DNA of 64,000 nt from an uncultured Aquimarina sp. (GTDB lineage: Bacteria > Bacteroidota > Bacteroidia > Flavobacteriales > Flavobacteriaceae): positions 62,001 to 126,000 of the forward strand of contig CANMKX010000008.1 in the NCBI GenBank assembly GCA_947498595.1, written 5' to 3'. A program made the translations under genes and the position numbers. The notes beneath the pieces were generated by a model that was not told where the DNA came from, did not search any database, and saw only the letters and a list, made by a program, of their open reading frames with translations. Positions within the stretch are counted from its first letter, which is position 1. Each line of letters starts with the position of its first letter. Positions 9,003 to 19,115 of the stretch are shown piece after piece.

Positions 9003-9125
9003 AAAGTGGAAAATTCTTGAAATACTCCCTGTTGTTTTCTGTGAACAAAGATGTGAACAAAAAATGTAAAAAAAAAACAAATTGTAGGTTGAATTTTAAT
9101 TATTTTTTTCGCATACTTTATAGTA
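9003..9125. promoter_or_regulatory. Possible DnaA-binding and unwinding region upstream of dnaA (candidate oriC or autoregulatory site)
   Basis: Two direct copies of TGTGAACAA (9040-9048 and 9052-9060; reverse complement TTGTTCACA, one mismatch from TTATNCACA) stand 12 bp apart. A weaker box-like GTGGAAAA lies near 9006. They are followed by a very AT-rich stretch (9061-9120) with runs of A and T. The layout resembles a small oriC or a DnaA autoregulation site. It lies between divergent dnaA and the thioesterase gene. Confidence 0.4.
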
Positions 9126-9164
9126 AGGTAAACTCAATTTGTAGTAAAAATATTATATAAAATA

Positions 9165-9572
9165 ATGAAAATTATTTCAGAAACAAAGATAAAAGCAAGA
9201 TACGCAGAAACTGATCAAATGGGAGTTGTGCATCACGGTAACTACCCTCAGTATCTGGAGGTTTCAAGGATTGACTGGTTGGAGAAATTAGGGGTCTCAT
9301 ATAAAAAACTGGAAGCAAATGGTGTTATGCTACCTATTTTTACAATGGACTTTAAATTTAAAAAATCAGCCTATTTTGATGATGAATTAAATGTTAGAAC
9401 TATGCTTCGGAAAATTCCTACAGCGAGAATCATTTTTGACTATGAAATCTATAATCAAGAGGGTGAATTGTTAACAACTGCTACAACGACTTTGGTTTTT
9501 GTTGATGCCGTTACACGCAAACCAATCGTATGTCCAAAGGATCTTTTAGATCGAATTGAAAATTATAATTAA
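9165..9572 (+). CDS. YbgC-type acyl-CoA thioesterase
   Basis: Hot-dog-fold thioesterase of the 4-hydroxybenzoyl-CoA/YbgC group, 135 aa. The family motif YAETDQMGVVHHGNYP (residues 13-27) carries the catalytic aspartate (Asp17) and the following histidines. VSRIDWLEKLGVSY is the usual next block. It hydrolyses short acyl-CoA or acyl-ACP; the true substrate cannot be read from the sequence. Its last 4 nt overlap the last 4 nt of the convergent IMPACT-family gene. Confidence 0.93.
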   Translation: MKIISETKIKARYAETDQMGVVHHGNYPQYLEVSRIDWLEKLGVSYKKLEANGVMLPIFTMDFKFKKSAYFDDELNVRTMLRKIPTARIIFDYEIYNQEGELLTTATTTLVFVDAVTRKPIVCPKDLLDRIENYN

Positions 9573-10195
9573 TCAATTTCTTTAATATCGACCTCATACA
9601 ATGCATCGAAGATATCTTTTATTTTTGATGCATTTTTCTTTCTTATAGAAATATAAATTCTACAATCTAATTCAAGTTTTTGATTCGTAATATTGATAGC
9701 ATGTTCCTTGATTACTCGCATAACTTTATTCATATTCTTGTATTCAAAAATGATTTCGTATGCAATATCGATAGTTTTTTCTTTAATATCACAGGCTTGT
9801 AGAGCCATTTGTGCACCTGTTTTATAAGCATTAATCAAACCGCCAACACCTAGTTTTACACCGCCAAAATAACGAACAACCACGATAAGAATATTGGTAA
9901 CTTCAAAAGATTGAATCTGTCCATAAATAGGTTGTCCAGCTGAGTTTGATGGCTCCCCATCGTCATTAGCGCGATGTCGTATAGTATCTGTGCCTAATTG
10001 CCAAGCATAGCACCAATGCCTAGCTGCATGATGCTTTTTTTTTAAAGATTCAATATGCTTTTTTACATCATCTTCAGATGCTATTGGATAGGCATATCCA
10101 AAAAACTTACTGTTTTTATCCTTAAAAAGGACTTCTTCGTTAGGGATGTCAATTGTTTTGTAGGTGTCTTTTATCTCCAAAATAATAGGATTCAA
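9569..10195 (-). CDS. YigZ/IMPACT family protein
   Basis: 208 aa protein of the UPF0029/YigZ (IMPACT) family, whose molecular role in bacteria is not well settled. Signature blocks are HHAARHWCYAW, DDGEPSNSAGQPI and VRYFGGVKLGVGGL, all in the N-terminal domain. A short ferredoxin-like C-terminal domain follows (about residues 140-208). It is the last gene of the minus-strand run ribD, HAD, transporter, YigZ, 3 bp after the transporter stop codon. Confidence 0.93.
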   Translation of the reverse strand: MNPIILEIKDTYKTIDIPNEEVLFKDKNSKFFGYAYPIASEDDVKKHIESLKKKHHAARHWCYAWQLGTDTIRHRANDDGEPSNSAGQPIYGQIQSFEVTNILIVVVRYFGGVKLGVGGLINAYKTGAQMALQACDIKEKTIDIAYEIIFEYKNMNKVMRVIKEHAINITNQKLELDCRIYISIRKKNASKIKDIFDALYEVDIKEID

Positions 10196-10198
10196 ATG

Positions 10199-11065
10199 TT
10201 ATGATACTGCTGCAACCAATATAATACTAATAATGGCAAGAGCAATACCAATCCAATTTTTTAAAATTAGTTTTTCTTTAAATAATAATATACCGATAAC
10301 TGTAGATACCAGCAATACAGCAATATTATTAATGGTAAAGATAATAGCACTATCTTGATGACTTCTAAGTGCTTGAATTAAAAAATAAATAGAATAATAA
10401 TTAGGTATTCCTAAACAAATTCCAGCAATAACATTTTTTAATTTAAAATGTAAAGACCCTTGAACCTGTTTGATGATTAGAATGCAAATACCAATGATGG
10501 CTGCAAAAAGAAAAATAGTAGCAGAGAATATCGCAGTATCTTCTGGCGAAACATATTTTATTTCTAAAAATTTTAATCCTGTATCGATAATACCACTTCC
10601 TATAAATACTAGAATAGGAAGAAGTAAGGTTCTTTTTTGAGTTGTTGTAGTCTGATTTGCTTTAATGGATGTTAAATATACAGCTATCAAAGCAATGCAT
10701 ATTCCTATGATCTTGAGAAAATCAGTACTTTCATTATATACGATGATTCCAAAAATAATAGGAATGGCTAGACTCATTTTGCTAGCAACTGCAGCTACAG
10801 ATACGCCATTTTTTTGTGTGGTTAACGCGACAAGATTGAAAACTGTAATAAATATAAAACCCAAAATTACTGCTCCCCAAAACCAATCATAATTATGTAA
10901 TTGTAAGAAAGGAATTGTATTTGTTGTAGACAGAAGTCCGCAAGATGTAGCAACTATGTAATTAACTACTATAGCTTGTAGAATATCAATATCGTATTTA
11001 CCAAATAATTTAAAAATGATAAATAGTATACTGCTAAAAAGAATGCTAAGAATAAGAAAAATCAA
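10199..11065 (-). CDS. EamA/DMT-superfamily transporter
   Basis: 288 aa integral membrane protein with about ten hydrophobic helices in two similar halves, as in the drug/metabolite (EamA) family. The first half has MSLAIPIIFGIIVYNE and the second has NNIAVLLVSTVIGILLFKEK, the usual end-of-half motifs with conserved glutamate and lysine. The substrate is unknown. The start overlaps the HAD gene stop by 4 nt, so translation is coupled. Placement behind ribD and a HAD phosphatase allows a metabolite-exporter idea, but nothing in the sequence shows the cargo. Confidence 0.85.
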   Translation of the reverse strand: MIFLILSILFSSILFIIFKLFGKYDIDILQAIVVNYIVATSCGLLSTTNTIPFLQLHNYDWFWGAVILGFIFITVFNLVALTTQKNGVSVAAVASKMSLAIPIIFGIIVYNESTDFLKIIGICIALIAVYLTSIKANQTTTTQKRTLLLPILVFIGSGIIDTGLKFLEIKYVSPEDTAIFSATIFLFAAIIGICILIIKQVQGSLHFKLKNVIAGICLGIPNYYSIYFLIQALRSHQDSAIIFTINNIAVLLVSTVIGILLFKEKLILKNWIGIALAIISIILVAAVS

Positions 11066-11670
11066 AATAAATCTGCTTTACTAGTAAATAGGTTAATGAT
11101 ATCTTCTGTTTTAGGATTGTTATTCCATACATGGATACCTAAAGATTTTGCTGTTTGAGTATTTGCAGATGTGTCATCTATAAACAATGTCTGATCGGGA
11201 ATTAATTGATTTTCTTTTAGAACAAATTCAAAAATATCAGCATTAGGTTTTCTGAAATGTATTTCTTGAGATAAATAGAATACATCAAATGAAGCTTTGA
11301 ATTCTTCGTAAAAAGTAATATGATTTTTAATCCAATCGATATGTAAATCATTAGTATTACTTAATAAGATAAGACGATACTTCTTAAGCGAAATTATTTT
11401 TTTTAGAAAATCCAAACGATAGGAAGGAAAGTCTAATAAAATAGCATTCCAACAATCAATGAATTGTTTTTTAGAGAGATGAGGGTACCATTGTTGATAT
11501 GTAGTAATCAACGTTTCTGTGGTACAAAGTCCTATTTCATACTTATTATTTAGTAAGGTCTCTTTTTGACCAGTATAATCCACATCTAATTGCTTAAATG
11601 CCTTAGGAGTTGCTGATTTATCTAAATTGATGAATACATCACCAAAATCAAAAATGATTGTATTAATCAT
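11062..11670 (-). CDS. HAD-superfamily hydrolase
   Basis: 202 aa HAD phosphatase of the haloacid dehalogenase/beta-PGM-like group. Motif I is IIFDFGDVFINLD; here the second position of the usual DxD is glycine, as in many HAD 'DxG' members. Motif II is ILLSNTND, and motif IV is FIDDTSANTQTAKSLG. It overlaps ribD by 8 nt and the transporter by 4 nt. A HAD enzyme next to ribD could be the missing phosphatase acting on 5-amino-6-ribitylaminouracil 5'-phosphate, a step filled by HAD enzymes elsewhere; that is inference from position only. Confidence 0.87.
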   Translation of the reverse strand: MINTIIFDFGDVFINLDKSATPKAFKQLDVDYTGQKETLLNNKYEIGLCTTETLITTYQQWYPHLSKKQFIDCWNAILLDFPSYRLDFLKKIISLKKYRLILLSNTNDLHIDWIKNHITFYEEFKASFDVFYLSQEIHFRKPNADIFEFVLKENQLIPDQTLFIDDTSANTQTAKSLGIHVWNNNPKTEDIINLFTSKADLF

Positions 11671-12709
11671 TGTAATAAGTTGTTAAAATGTCAGTAAAAA
11701 TTGAAGAACTATTGAAAGAAGTACTTTTTAATGTTGGAGCTTTTACACCATCTTTGATAATAGATGTTCCTGTAAAAACTCTTGCTTCATCCCATAAATT
11801 AGTTTGGATAAACGAAGTTATAGTTTGAGTTCCTCCTTCTATAATAATGGATTGAATTTCTTCTTTATGTAAAATAGCACATATTTGAGAGATAGGGTTT
11901 ATACTAAAATCTATATTTTTAATCCGGATATTTGTTGCATTAAAATCGTTGTAAGCACCCTCTTTTGTAATTATAATAGTAGGAGCAGATTGATCAAAAA
12001 TAAAAGAATCTTTAGGGATCCTTTCTTGTTGATCTAATACAATTCGCGTAGGATTGATACCAGACCAATCTCTTATAGTTAACTTAGGATTGTCTTTTAT
12101 AACAGTATTGGTACCAACTAAAATAGATTGCTCTTCGGCTCTCCATTTATGTACCAATTGCCTTGATTGAGGATTGGTAATCCAGATAGGTTTTCTATCT
12201 AAAATAGTATCCATATTTGGAGCAATAAAACCATCATGAGATTGAGCCCATTTTAAAATTATATAAGGTCTTTTTTTAGTATGAAATGTAAAAAAACGTT
12301 TGTTTAATTCAAGGCATTCTTTTTCTAATACACCTACAGTAACATTGCGTCCAGCATTTTTTAGTTTTTGAATACCTCTACCTGCTACTTTGGCAAAAGA
12401 ATCGACAGCCCCGATTACAATATTAGGAATCCCATATTGAATGATTAAATCGCTACAGGGAGGGGTTTTTCCAAAATGGCTACAAGGCTCTAAACTTACA
12501 TAAATAGTAGACTCTTTAAGTAAATCTTTATTCTTTACACTATTGATTGCATGCACTTCTGCATGAGCTTCCCCTGCTTTTTGATGCCATCCTTCTCCAA
12601 TAATGCGATCGTTGTGTACAATTACACTTCCGACCATAGGATTAGTATATGTTGTGCCTAAACCATTTTTGGCAAGTTGAATACATCGTTTTATATAAAT
12701 CTCATGCAT
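11663..12709 (-). CDS. ribD: Bifunctional riboflavin deaminase/reductase RibD
   Basis: Two consecutive steps of riboflavin synthesis from GTP-derived pyrimidine. 348 aa. The N-terminal deaminase zinc site has AEVHA (HAE type) and EPCSHFGKTPPCSD. The C-terminal reductase domain (from about residue 150) begins RPYIILKWAQSHDG and has LVGTNTVIKDNP and IIIEGGTQTI. No FMN riboswitch-like sequence is visible upstream; the space to the next gene is 10 bp. It heads, or is second in, the operon with the small lipoprotein gene at 12720. Confidence 0.96.
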   Translation of the reverse strand: MHEIYIKRCIQLAKNGLGTTYTNPMVGSVIVHNDRIIGEGWHQKAGEAHAEVHAINSVKNKDLLKESTIYVSLEPCSHFGKTPPCSDLIIQYGIPNIVIGAVDSFAKVAGRGIQKLKNAGRNVTVGVLEKECLELNKRFFTFHTKKRPYIILKWAQSHDGFIAPNMDTILDRKPIWITNPQSRQLVHKWRAEEQSILVGTNTVIKDNPKLTIRDWSGINPTRIVLDQQERIPKDSFIFDQSAPTIIITKEGAYNDFNATNIRIKNIDFSINPISQICAILHKEEIQSIIIEGGTQTITSFIQTNLWDEARVFTGTSIIKDGVKAPTLKSTSFNSSSIFTDILTTYYND

Positions 12710-12719
12710 GTCTACGTTG

Positions 12720-13181
12720 CTATTTTAAGGATATATATTCTTTTTTATTAATCTTATAAGGATATTTAAAATCTCCAAGGTGATATTTAATGGCTCCTTT
12801 GTATTGTATCTGTATAGAATCCGTTTGGATAGTTCGTAAAATACTATTCAATAAATTATTCTTATCGTTTTCATAAATTTTGGAAAGCGAAAATGTTCCT
12901 TTTAAAGGGATTGTGAAATTGTTTTGTTGAGGAACTTTAAAAATTTCTGAAGAGACAGTACCTACATCAATAGAGTTTACCACAATATGAATATCATCAA
13001 TAGAAAGAGTCCCATTCAGTGCATTTGGATTTTCAAAAACAGCATTTGCTTTAACGGTAACTTCACGTAATCCTATTTTTTCTATCTTTATCATATCGAC
13101 ATATTTAAAGACAGGTTTTTTAGGAGAAATACAGCTAGAAACGCTTGCAAATAATGCTAAAAATAAAAGGAATCGATTCAT
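12720..13181 (-). CDS. LEA14-like lipoprotein
   Basis: 153 aa. The signal peptide ends in a lipobox, ASVSSC, with Cys17 as the lipidation site. The mature part is a single beta-sandwich-like domain with NAVFENPNALNGTLSIDD, the N-P-N pattern of the LEA type 2 (water-stress) family. Function in bacteria is not established. A -7-like TACTTTTG lies upstream on the minus strand (13223 to 13216). The gene is 10 bp upstream of ribD, so it may be the first gene of that operon. Confidence 0.75.
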   Translation of the reverse strand: MNRFLLFLALFASVSSCISPKKPVFKYVDMIKIEKIGLREVTVKANAVFENPNALNGTLSIDDIHIVVNSIDVGTVSSEIFKVPQQNNFTIPLKGTFSLSKIYENDKNNLLNSILRTIQTDSIQIQYKGAIKYHLGDFKYPYKINKKEYISLK

Positions 13182-13239
13182 AATGATCCAAGAGATTTAG
13201 TGTATATTTCGAACACAAAAGTAGTATATAATAATCATA

Positions 13240-13722
13240 ATGAAGAATACAATTATTCGTCCTATTGAATTAAAAGATAATAAGGCTGTAGCTAAGATGG
13301 TTAGAACGGTTTTAATTGAATTGGGGGTGCCAAAAGTAGGTACTGCTTATGAAGATGTTTCTTTGGATAAAATGTATGAAACATACATGCCTAAAGCTAT
13401 GCAATACTTTGTTGTAGAGGAAGAAGGAGAAATTATAGGAGGCGCAGGTATTGGGCCATTAGAAGGTGAAAAAGAAGTTTGTGAATTACAAAAAATGTAT
13501 TTTCTTGATAAGGCAAGAGGTAAAGGTATCGGAAGTGAAATGATGAATACTTGTATTGCCTATGCTCAAAAAAATGAATACAAGCAATGTTATTTAGAAA
13601 CAATGCCTTACATGAAAGCTGCTCAAAAGTTATATAAAAAAACAGGATTTGAATATTTAGAGACTCCAATGGGAAATACAGGACATTATAGTTGTCCCGT
13701 ATGGATGCTCAAGAAATTATAG
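13240..13722 (+). CDS. GNAT N-acetyltransferase
   Basis: 160 aa acetyltransferase. The acetyl-CoA-binding motif is LDKARGKGIGSEMM (about residues 88-101), preceded by a GAGIGPL strand and the ELQKMYF strand. The C-terminal motif is MPYMKAAQKLYKKTGF. It resembles small stand-alone GNATs of amino-acid or small-molecule type; no substrate can be assigned. prmC begins 22 bp downstream on the same strand with a purine-rich spacer (aggaggggaa), one of the few Shine-Dalgarno-like sequences in the window. Confidence 0.9.
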   Translation: MKNTIIRPIELKDNKAVAKMVRTVLIELGVPKVGTAYEDVSLDKMYETYMPKAMQYFVVEEEGEIIGGAGIGPLEGEKEVCELQKMYFLDKARGKGIGSEMMNTCIAYAQKNEYKQCYLETMPYMKAAQKLYKKTGFEYLETPMGNTGHYSCPVWMLKKL

Positions 13723-13744
13723 ATACTATCAGGAGGGGAACTAG

Positions 13745-14599
13745 ATGACTATACAAGAATTACGAATACAATTTATTGAAGCTTTAGCGACGATATACGA
13801 AACTCAAGAAGCAACAAATTTTTTTTATTGGTTAACAGATGCGTATTTGAAAATGAGACGTGTTGATGTAGCTATTCAGTTACAAAGAAAATTGAATTCT
13901 AATGAAATTGAATTGTTTGAAAAAGCAAAAGAACAATTGTTAGAAGAAAAACCAATTCAATATATTGTAGGAAATACTACTTTTTACGGACTTGATTTTG
14001 ATGTAAACTCTTCAGTGTTGATTCCGAGACAAGAAACAGAAGAACTGGTCGATTGGATTGTTAAAGATATTCGTTTAAAAGCCAATCCAAAAGTCAAAAT
14101 TTTGGATATAGGTACAGGTAGTGGATGTATTGCTATAAGCTTAGCCAAAGAATTACCTATGGCAGAAGTGTTTGCTATTGATGTTTCTGAAGAGGCACTG
14201 ATAGTAGCTAGAAAAAATGCCGTAAAAAATGAAGCATCCGTAACTTTTATATCTCAAAATATATTAGAATCGAATAAGTTAGACGATTATGATATTATAG
14301 TCTCTAATCCACCTTATGTTAGGAATCAAGAAAAAGAAGAAATGAAACCAAATGTGTTAGAGAATGAACCACATTTGGCATTGTTTGTTGCTAATGATGA
14401 TGCATTGGTTTTCTATGAAAAAATAACAAATTTGGCAGCAAAATCTTTAACTAAAGATGGAGCATTGTATTTTGAAATCAATCAATATTTAGGAAACGAA
14501 ACAAAATCAATGATTGAGAAGGATGGGTTTGATGTTGTAGAATTACGAAAAGATTTACAAGATAACGATAGAATGATTAAAGCTTATAAAAAGAATTAA
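13745..14599 (+). CDS. prmC: Peptide chain release factor N5-glutamine methyltransferase
   Basis: Methylates the GGQ glutamine of RF1 and RF2. 284 aa. The N-terminal helical domain recognises the release factor. The methyltransferase domain has the SAM motif ILDIGTGSGCIAISLA and the catalytic NPPY tetrad in IIVSNPPYVRNQ. VLIPRQETEELVDW is the family's pre-SAM block. All motifs are intact and the length is normal. It is followed after 9 bp by the LOG-family gene. Confidence 0.96.
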   Translation: MTIQELRIQFIEALATIYETQEATNFFYWLTDAYLKMRRVDVAIQLQRKLNSNEIELFEKAKEQLLEEKPIQYIVGNTTFYGLDFDVNSSVLIPRQETEELVDWIVKDIRLKANPKVKILDIGTGSGCIAISLAKELPMAEVFAIDVSEEALIVARKNAVKNEASVTFISQNILESNKLDDYDIIVSNPPYVRNQEKEEMKPNVLENEPHLALFVANDDALVFYEKITNLAAKSLTKDGALYFEINQYLGNETKSMIEKDGFDVVELRKDLQDNDRMIKAYKKN

Positions 14600-14608
14600 A
14601 ATCAACAA

Positions 14609-15199
14609 ATGAATACATTAAAATCTATAGCAGTATACTGTGGGAGTAGTGATAGTAATGATACTGTGATTTATGAAGCGGCTTATCAAATAGGAAAAAA
14701 CATTCATGAAATCGGAGCACGATTGGTCTATGGAGGAAGTAAGTTAGGACTTATGGGGCAAGTGGCAAACGGTACATTGGATCATGGAGGTAAAGCAATA
14801 GGAGTCATTCCAGATTTTTTAAAAACTAAAGAAGTAGTACAAACAAATCTTACCGAGCTAATTACAGTTGATACCATGGGAGAACGTAAGATGAAAATGC
14901 ATGAGTTAAGCGACGGGATTATATCACTTCCAGGTGGTTTTGGTACTATGGAAGAATTATTTGAAATGCTAACATGGGCTCAATTAGGATTGCATAAAAA
15001 ACCAATAGGGTTACTTAATATTAATGGATTTTATAATGACTTGTTAGCAATGTTTGATACAATGGTAGAAAAACAGTTGTTGAGTAAAGAGAATTTAGGA
15101 ATACTATTAGTGTCTGATACTGTTGAGGAATTATTACAAAAAATGAAAGATTACAAACCTCTTCCTGTACCTAAATGGATGAATAGGCATCAAGTGTAA
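14609..15199 (+). CDS. LOG-family nucleoside 5'-monophosphate phosphoribohydrolase
   Basis: 196 aa Rossmann-fold protein of the LOG (TIGR00730) family. It has AVYCGSSD at the N-terminus, LVYGGSKLGLMG, and the signature PGGFGTMEELFE with its catalytic glutamate. Bacterial members cleave nucleoside monophosphates such as AMP or cytokinin ribotides; several are called 'lysine decarboxylase' in old annotations, which is wrong. It is co-directional with prmC and with the lipoprotein gene 10 bp downstream. Confidence 0.93.
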   Translation: MNTLKSIAVYCGSSDSNDTVIYEAAYQIGKNIHEIGARLVYGGSKLGLMGQVANGTLDHGGKAIGVIPDFLKTKEVVQTNLTELITVDTMGERKMKMHELSDGIISLPGGFGTMEELFEMLTWAQLGLHKKPIGLLNINGFYNDLLAMFDTMVEKQLLSKENLGILLVSDTVEELLQKMKDYKPLPVPKWMNRHQV

Positions 15200-15209
15200 T
15201 ACTATTGAA

Positions 15210-16313
15210 ATGATAAAAAAGAAATATGCATATCTTTTAATACTTCTTAGTGTATTGACATTTTCTTGTCAGCAACAAAAAAAAGAAGAAAATACTAAAA
15301 GAACATTAGAGGAGGTTGATGGTGAAAAAAATGGAACAAAGAGAGTAACTACATTTGAGTTATTGAATGCAACCAAAAATCATACAGTATTTGAAAGCAA
15401 ATACGTGATTAAAAAAGATGGAGTTACTGTTTTTGATAAAGAAAAGAAGAGCATTAAAAAAATACCTTATGGAACGCTAGTAGAGATAATAGGATATACA
15501 GGAGTTGATAGAGTTGTAGAAGATGGAGTTTCTCAAAAAAGAGGAGAAGATGTTTTTACAAGTGTATATGTTTCGAATAAAAATAGATCAGAATCTTTTT
15601 TAGGAACTGTCTTTAGTGGTTATTTAGGAACATCAGAAGAAATAGTGATTTTGGATAAAGAATTATCACAAGACATTATGATAGCAAAAGGAGATCAAGA
15701 ACTGAAAGAACAAAAGGATAAAGCATTTCTATCAAAATTATTAGATGTCAATGTTATTACAGAAAAAGAATATAGAGAATTAATAAAAAAAGAAAGTAAA
15801 CGTACAATTGTAAAAACAACGACTGTAAAAGTAAAAGATACAATATATTATTATCCTATTAAAGACAGTATTGTATCGTTGGTAAGTGAGCCTAATAAAG
15901 AAACTGAAATTAAAAAATATACGCATATAGGAGAAATAGAAAGCTTGAATAGTTATATTATTTCAGGAAGTTATTGGGAGTGGAATGATTATTTATTATT
16001 GAATAAAGAGACGGGAGAAATCACAAAAATGAATGAAAAACCCGTCATTTCGCCAGATAACAATAAAATAGCGACTATAAAGACTGATATATATGATAAT
16101 TCTACTTTTTTTGAATTATTCTATAAAAACGAAAATGCGAAATTAGAAAAACAATATGAAGTTTATTTTTCTAAATGGACACCAGTAAAAGACGGGGAAA
16201 TACACTGGATTTCGAATACAGAATTGCTTTGCGAAATTCAACGTGCTGGAGTTTTTATTGGAGAAAGTAAATTTCCGAAACAGTATATTAAAATTACCTT
16301 GAAAGAAGATTAA
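15210..16313 (+). CDS. Lipoprotein of unknown function, possibly with SH3-like domain
   Basis: 367 aa. The signal peptide ends in VLTFSC, with Cys20 as the probable lipidation site, followed by a Q/K/E-rich linker. Residues about 50-110 (VIKKDGVTVFDKEKK, IPYGTLVEIIGYTG) read like a bacterial SH3 fold, where such proteins list wear-in parameters as short beta strands. The C-terminal half is beta-rich and has no motif I recognise. It lies between the LOG gene and ligA on the same strand. The role is unknown. Confidence 0.6.
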   Translation: MIKKKYAYLLILLSVLTFSCQQQKKEENTKRTLEEVDGEKNGTKRVTTFELLNATKNHTVFESKYVIKKDGVTVFDKEKKSIKKIPYGTLVEIIGYTGVDRVVEDGVSQKRGEDVFTSVYVSNKNRSESFLGTVFSGYLGTSEEIVILDKELSQDIMIAKGDQELKEQKDKAFLSKLLDVNVITEKEYRELIKKESKRTIVKTTTVKVKDTIYYYPIKDSIVSLVSEPNKETEIKKYTHIGEIESLNSYIISGSYWEWNDYLLLNKETGEITKMNEKPVISPDNNKIATIKTDIYDNSTFFELFYKNENAKLEKQYEVYFSKWTPVKDGEIHWISNTELLCEIQRAGVFIGESKFPKQYIKITLKED

Positions 16314-18347
<2,034 letters not shown>

Positions 18348-18382
18348 TTTTGTGATAAAAATAGAATACGATTTAAAAAGTA

Positions 18383-18394
18383 CCCCCCCCCCCC
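18383..18394. repeat. Homopolymer tract of 12 C directly before an ATG
   Basis: Twelve consecutive C residues end exactly at the base before the ATG of the next gene. It is the longest G/C homopolymer in this AT-rich window and would be expected to slip during replication. Confidence 0.9.
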
Positions 18395-19102
18395 ATGATA
18401 AAACTTTTTTATAAATCATTCTGCGCCTCTGTATTTTTAGTTATCATAGGATCTATTTTCTTTGATGCAATAGATTATGTAATCATTTTTAAAGTGATTG
18501 GTATAATTTCTTTGTGTGGAGTGTATTTAAAAAGTAAAAAAGAAAAAAGTAGTACGATTCCTTTTTTACTAAGTATGTTAGTTGCTATTATAGGAGAAAC
18601 AGTTGTAGCTACTAATTTTGAAGAAAATAAAAAGAATATCTATATAATTTTTTCTATATACTATATACTTAATATGATAGTGATATGGTCAGAAATTAAA
18701 ATTATAAAATTTAAATCTAAGCGTTTTTTTTCAATAGCTTTTTTTATAGGAACTTTCTTTCTGGCATATTTATGTTATACAATTATACCAATGGTCTATC
18801 ATAAGATAGCTGATATAAAAGTTTATATGATTGTGTTAGTAGCTACATTGTTGATTTTTTGCTACGGCTCTTTTTATATATATTTTAATAAACCTGATAC
18901 AAAGGGGATTTGGTTATTAGCAGTTGTTTTTTGTTTTGTTTTTCTGAATGTAATAGTAGGAATTAATCACCTATATTATTATTCAGATTTAACTATCGTA
19001 ATTATCAATATAATGGAAATGGCATCGCATTTTTTTATGGTAAAATATTTATTAAGTGATATGCCTATATTAAAACACGATTCAGATATTCTTTTGGATT
19101 AA
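18395..19102 (+). CDS. Integral membrane protein of unknown function (YhhN-like layout)
   Basis: 235 aa, about seven or eight hydrophobic helices, few charged residues outside short loops. The size and helix spacing (KVIGIISLCGVYLK as second helix, GETVV in the third) recall YhhN/lysoplasmalogenase membrane proteins. The family's conserved motifs are not clear to me, so I leave the function open. The ATG is immediately preceded by 12 C, which replaces any normal ribosome-contact sequence. The gene ends 13 bp before the helicase start used here and 3 bp before an alternative ATG, suggesting coupling. Confidence 0.6.
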   Translation: MIKLFYKSFCASVFLVIIGSIFFDAIDYVIIFKVIGIISLCGVYLKSKKEKSSTIPFLLSMLVAIIGETVVATNFEENKKNIYIIFSIYYILNMIVIWSEIKIIKFKSKRFFSIAFFIGTFFLAYLCYTIIPMVYHKIADIKVYMIVLVATLLIFCYGSFYIYFNKPDTKGIWLLAVVFCFVFLNVIVGINHLYYYSDLTIVIINIMEMASHFFMVKYLLSDMPILKHDSDILLD

Positions 19103-19115
19103 AAAATGGACGCAT

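Noticed and set aside
12710..12719. Search for an FMN riboswitch upstream of ribD
   Set aside because: Only 10 bp separate ribD from the preceding gene and the region upstream of that gene lacks the G-rich conserved parts of the element.
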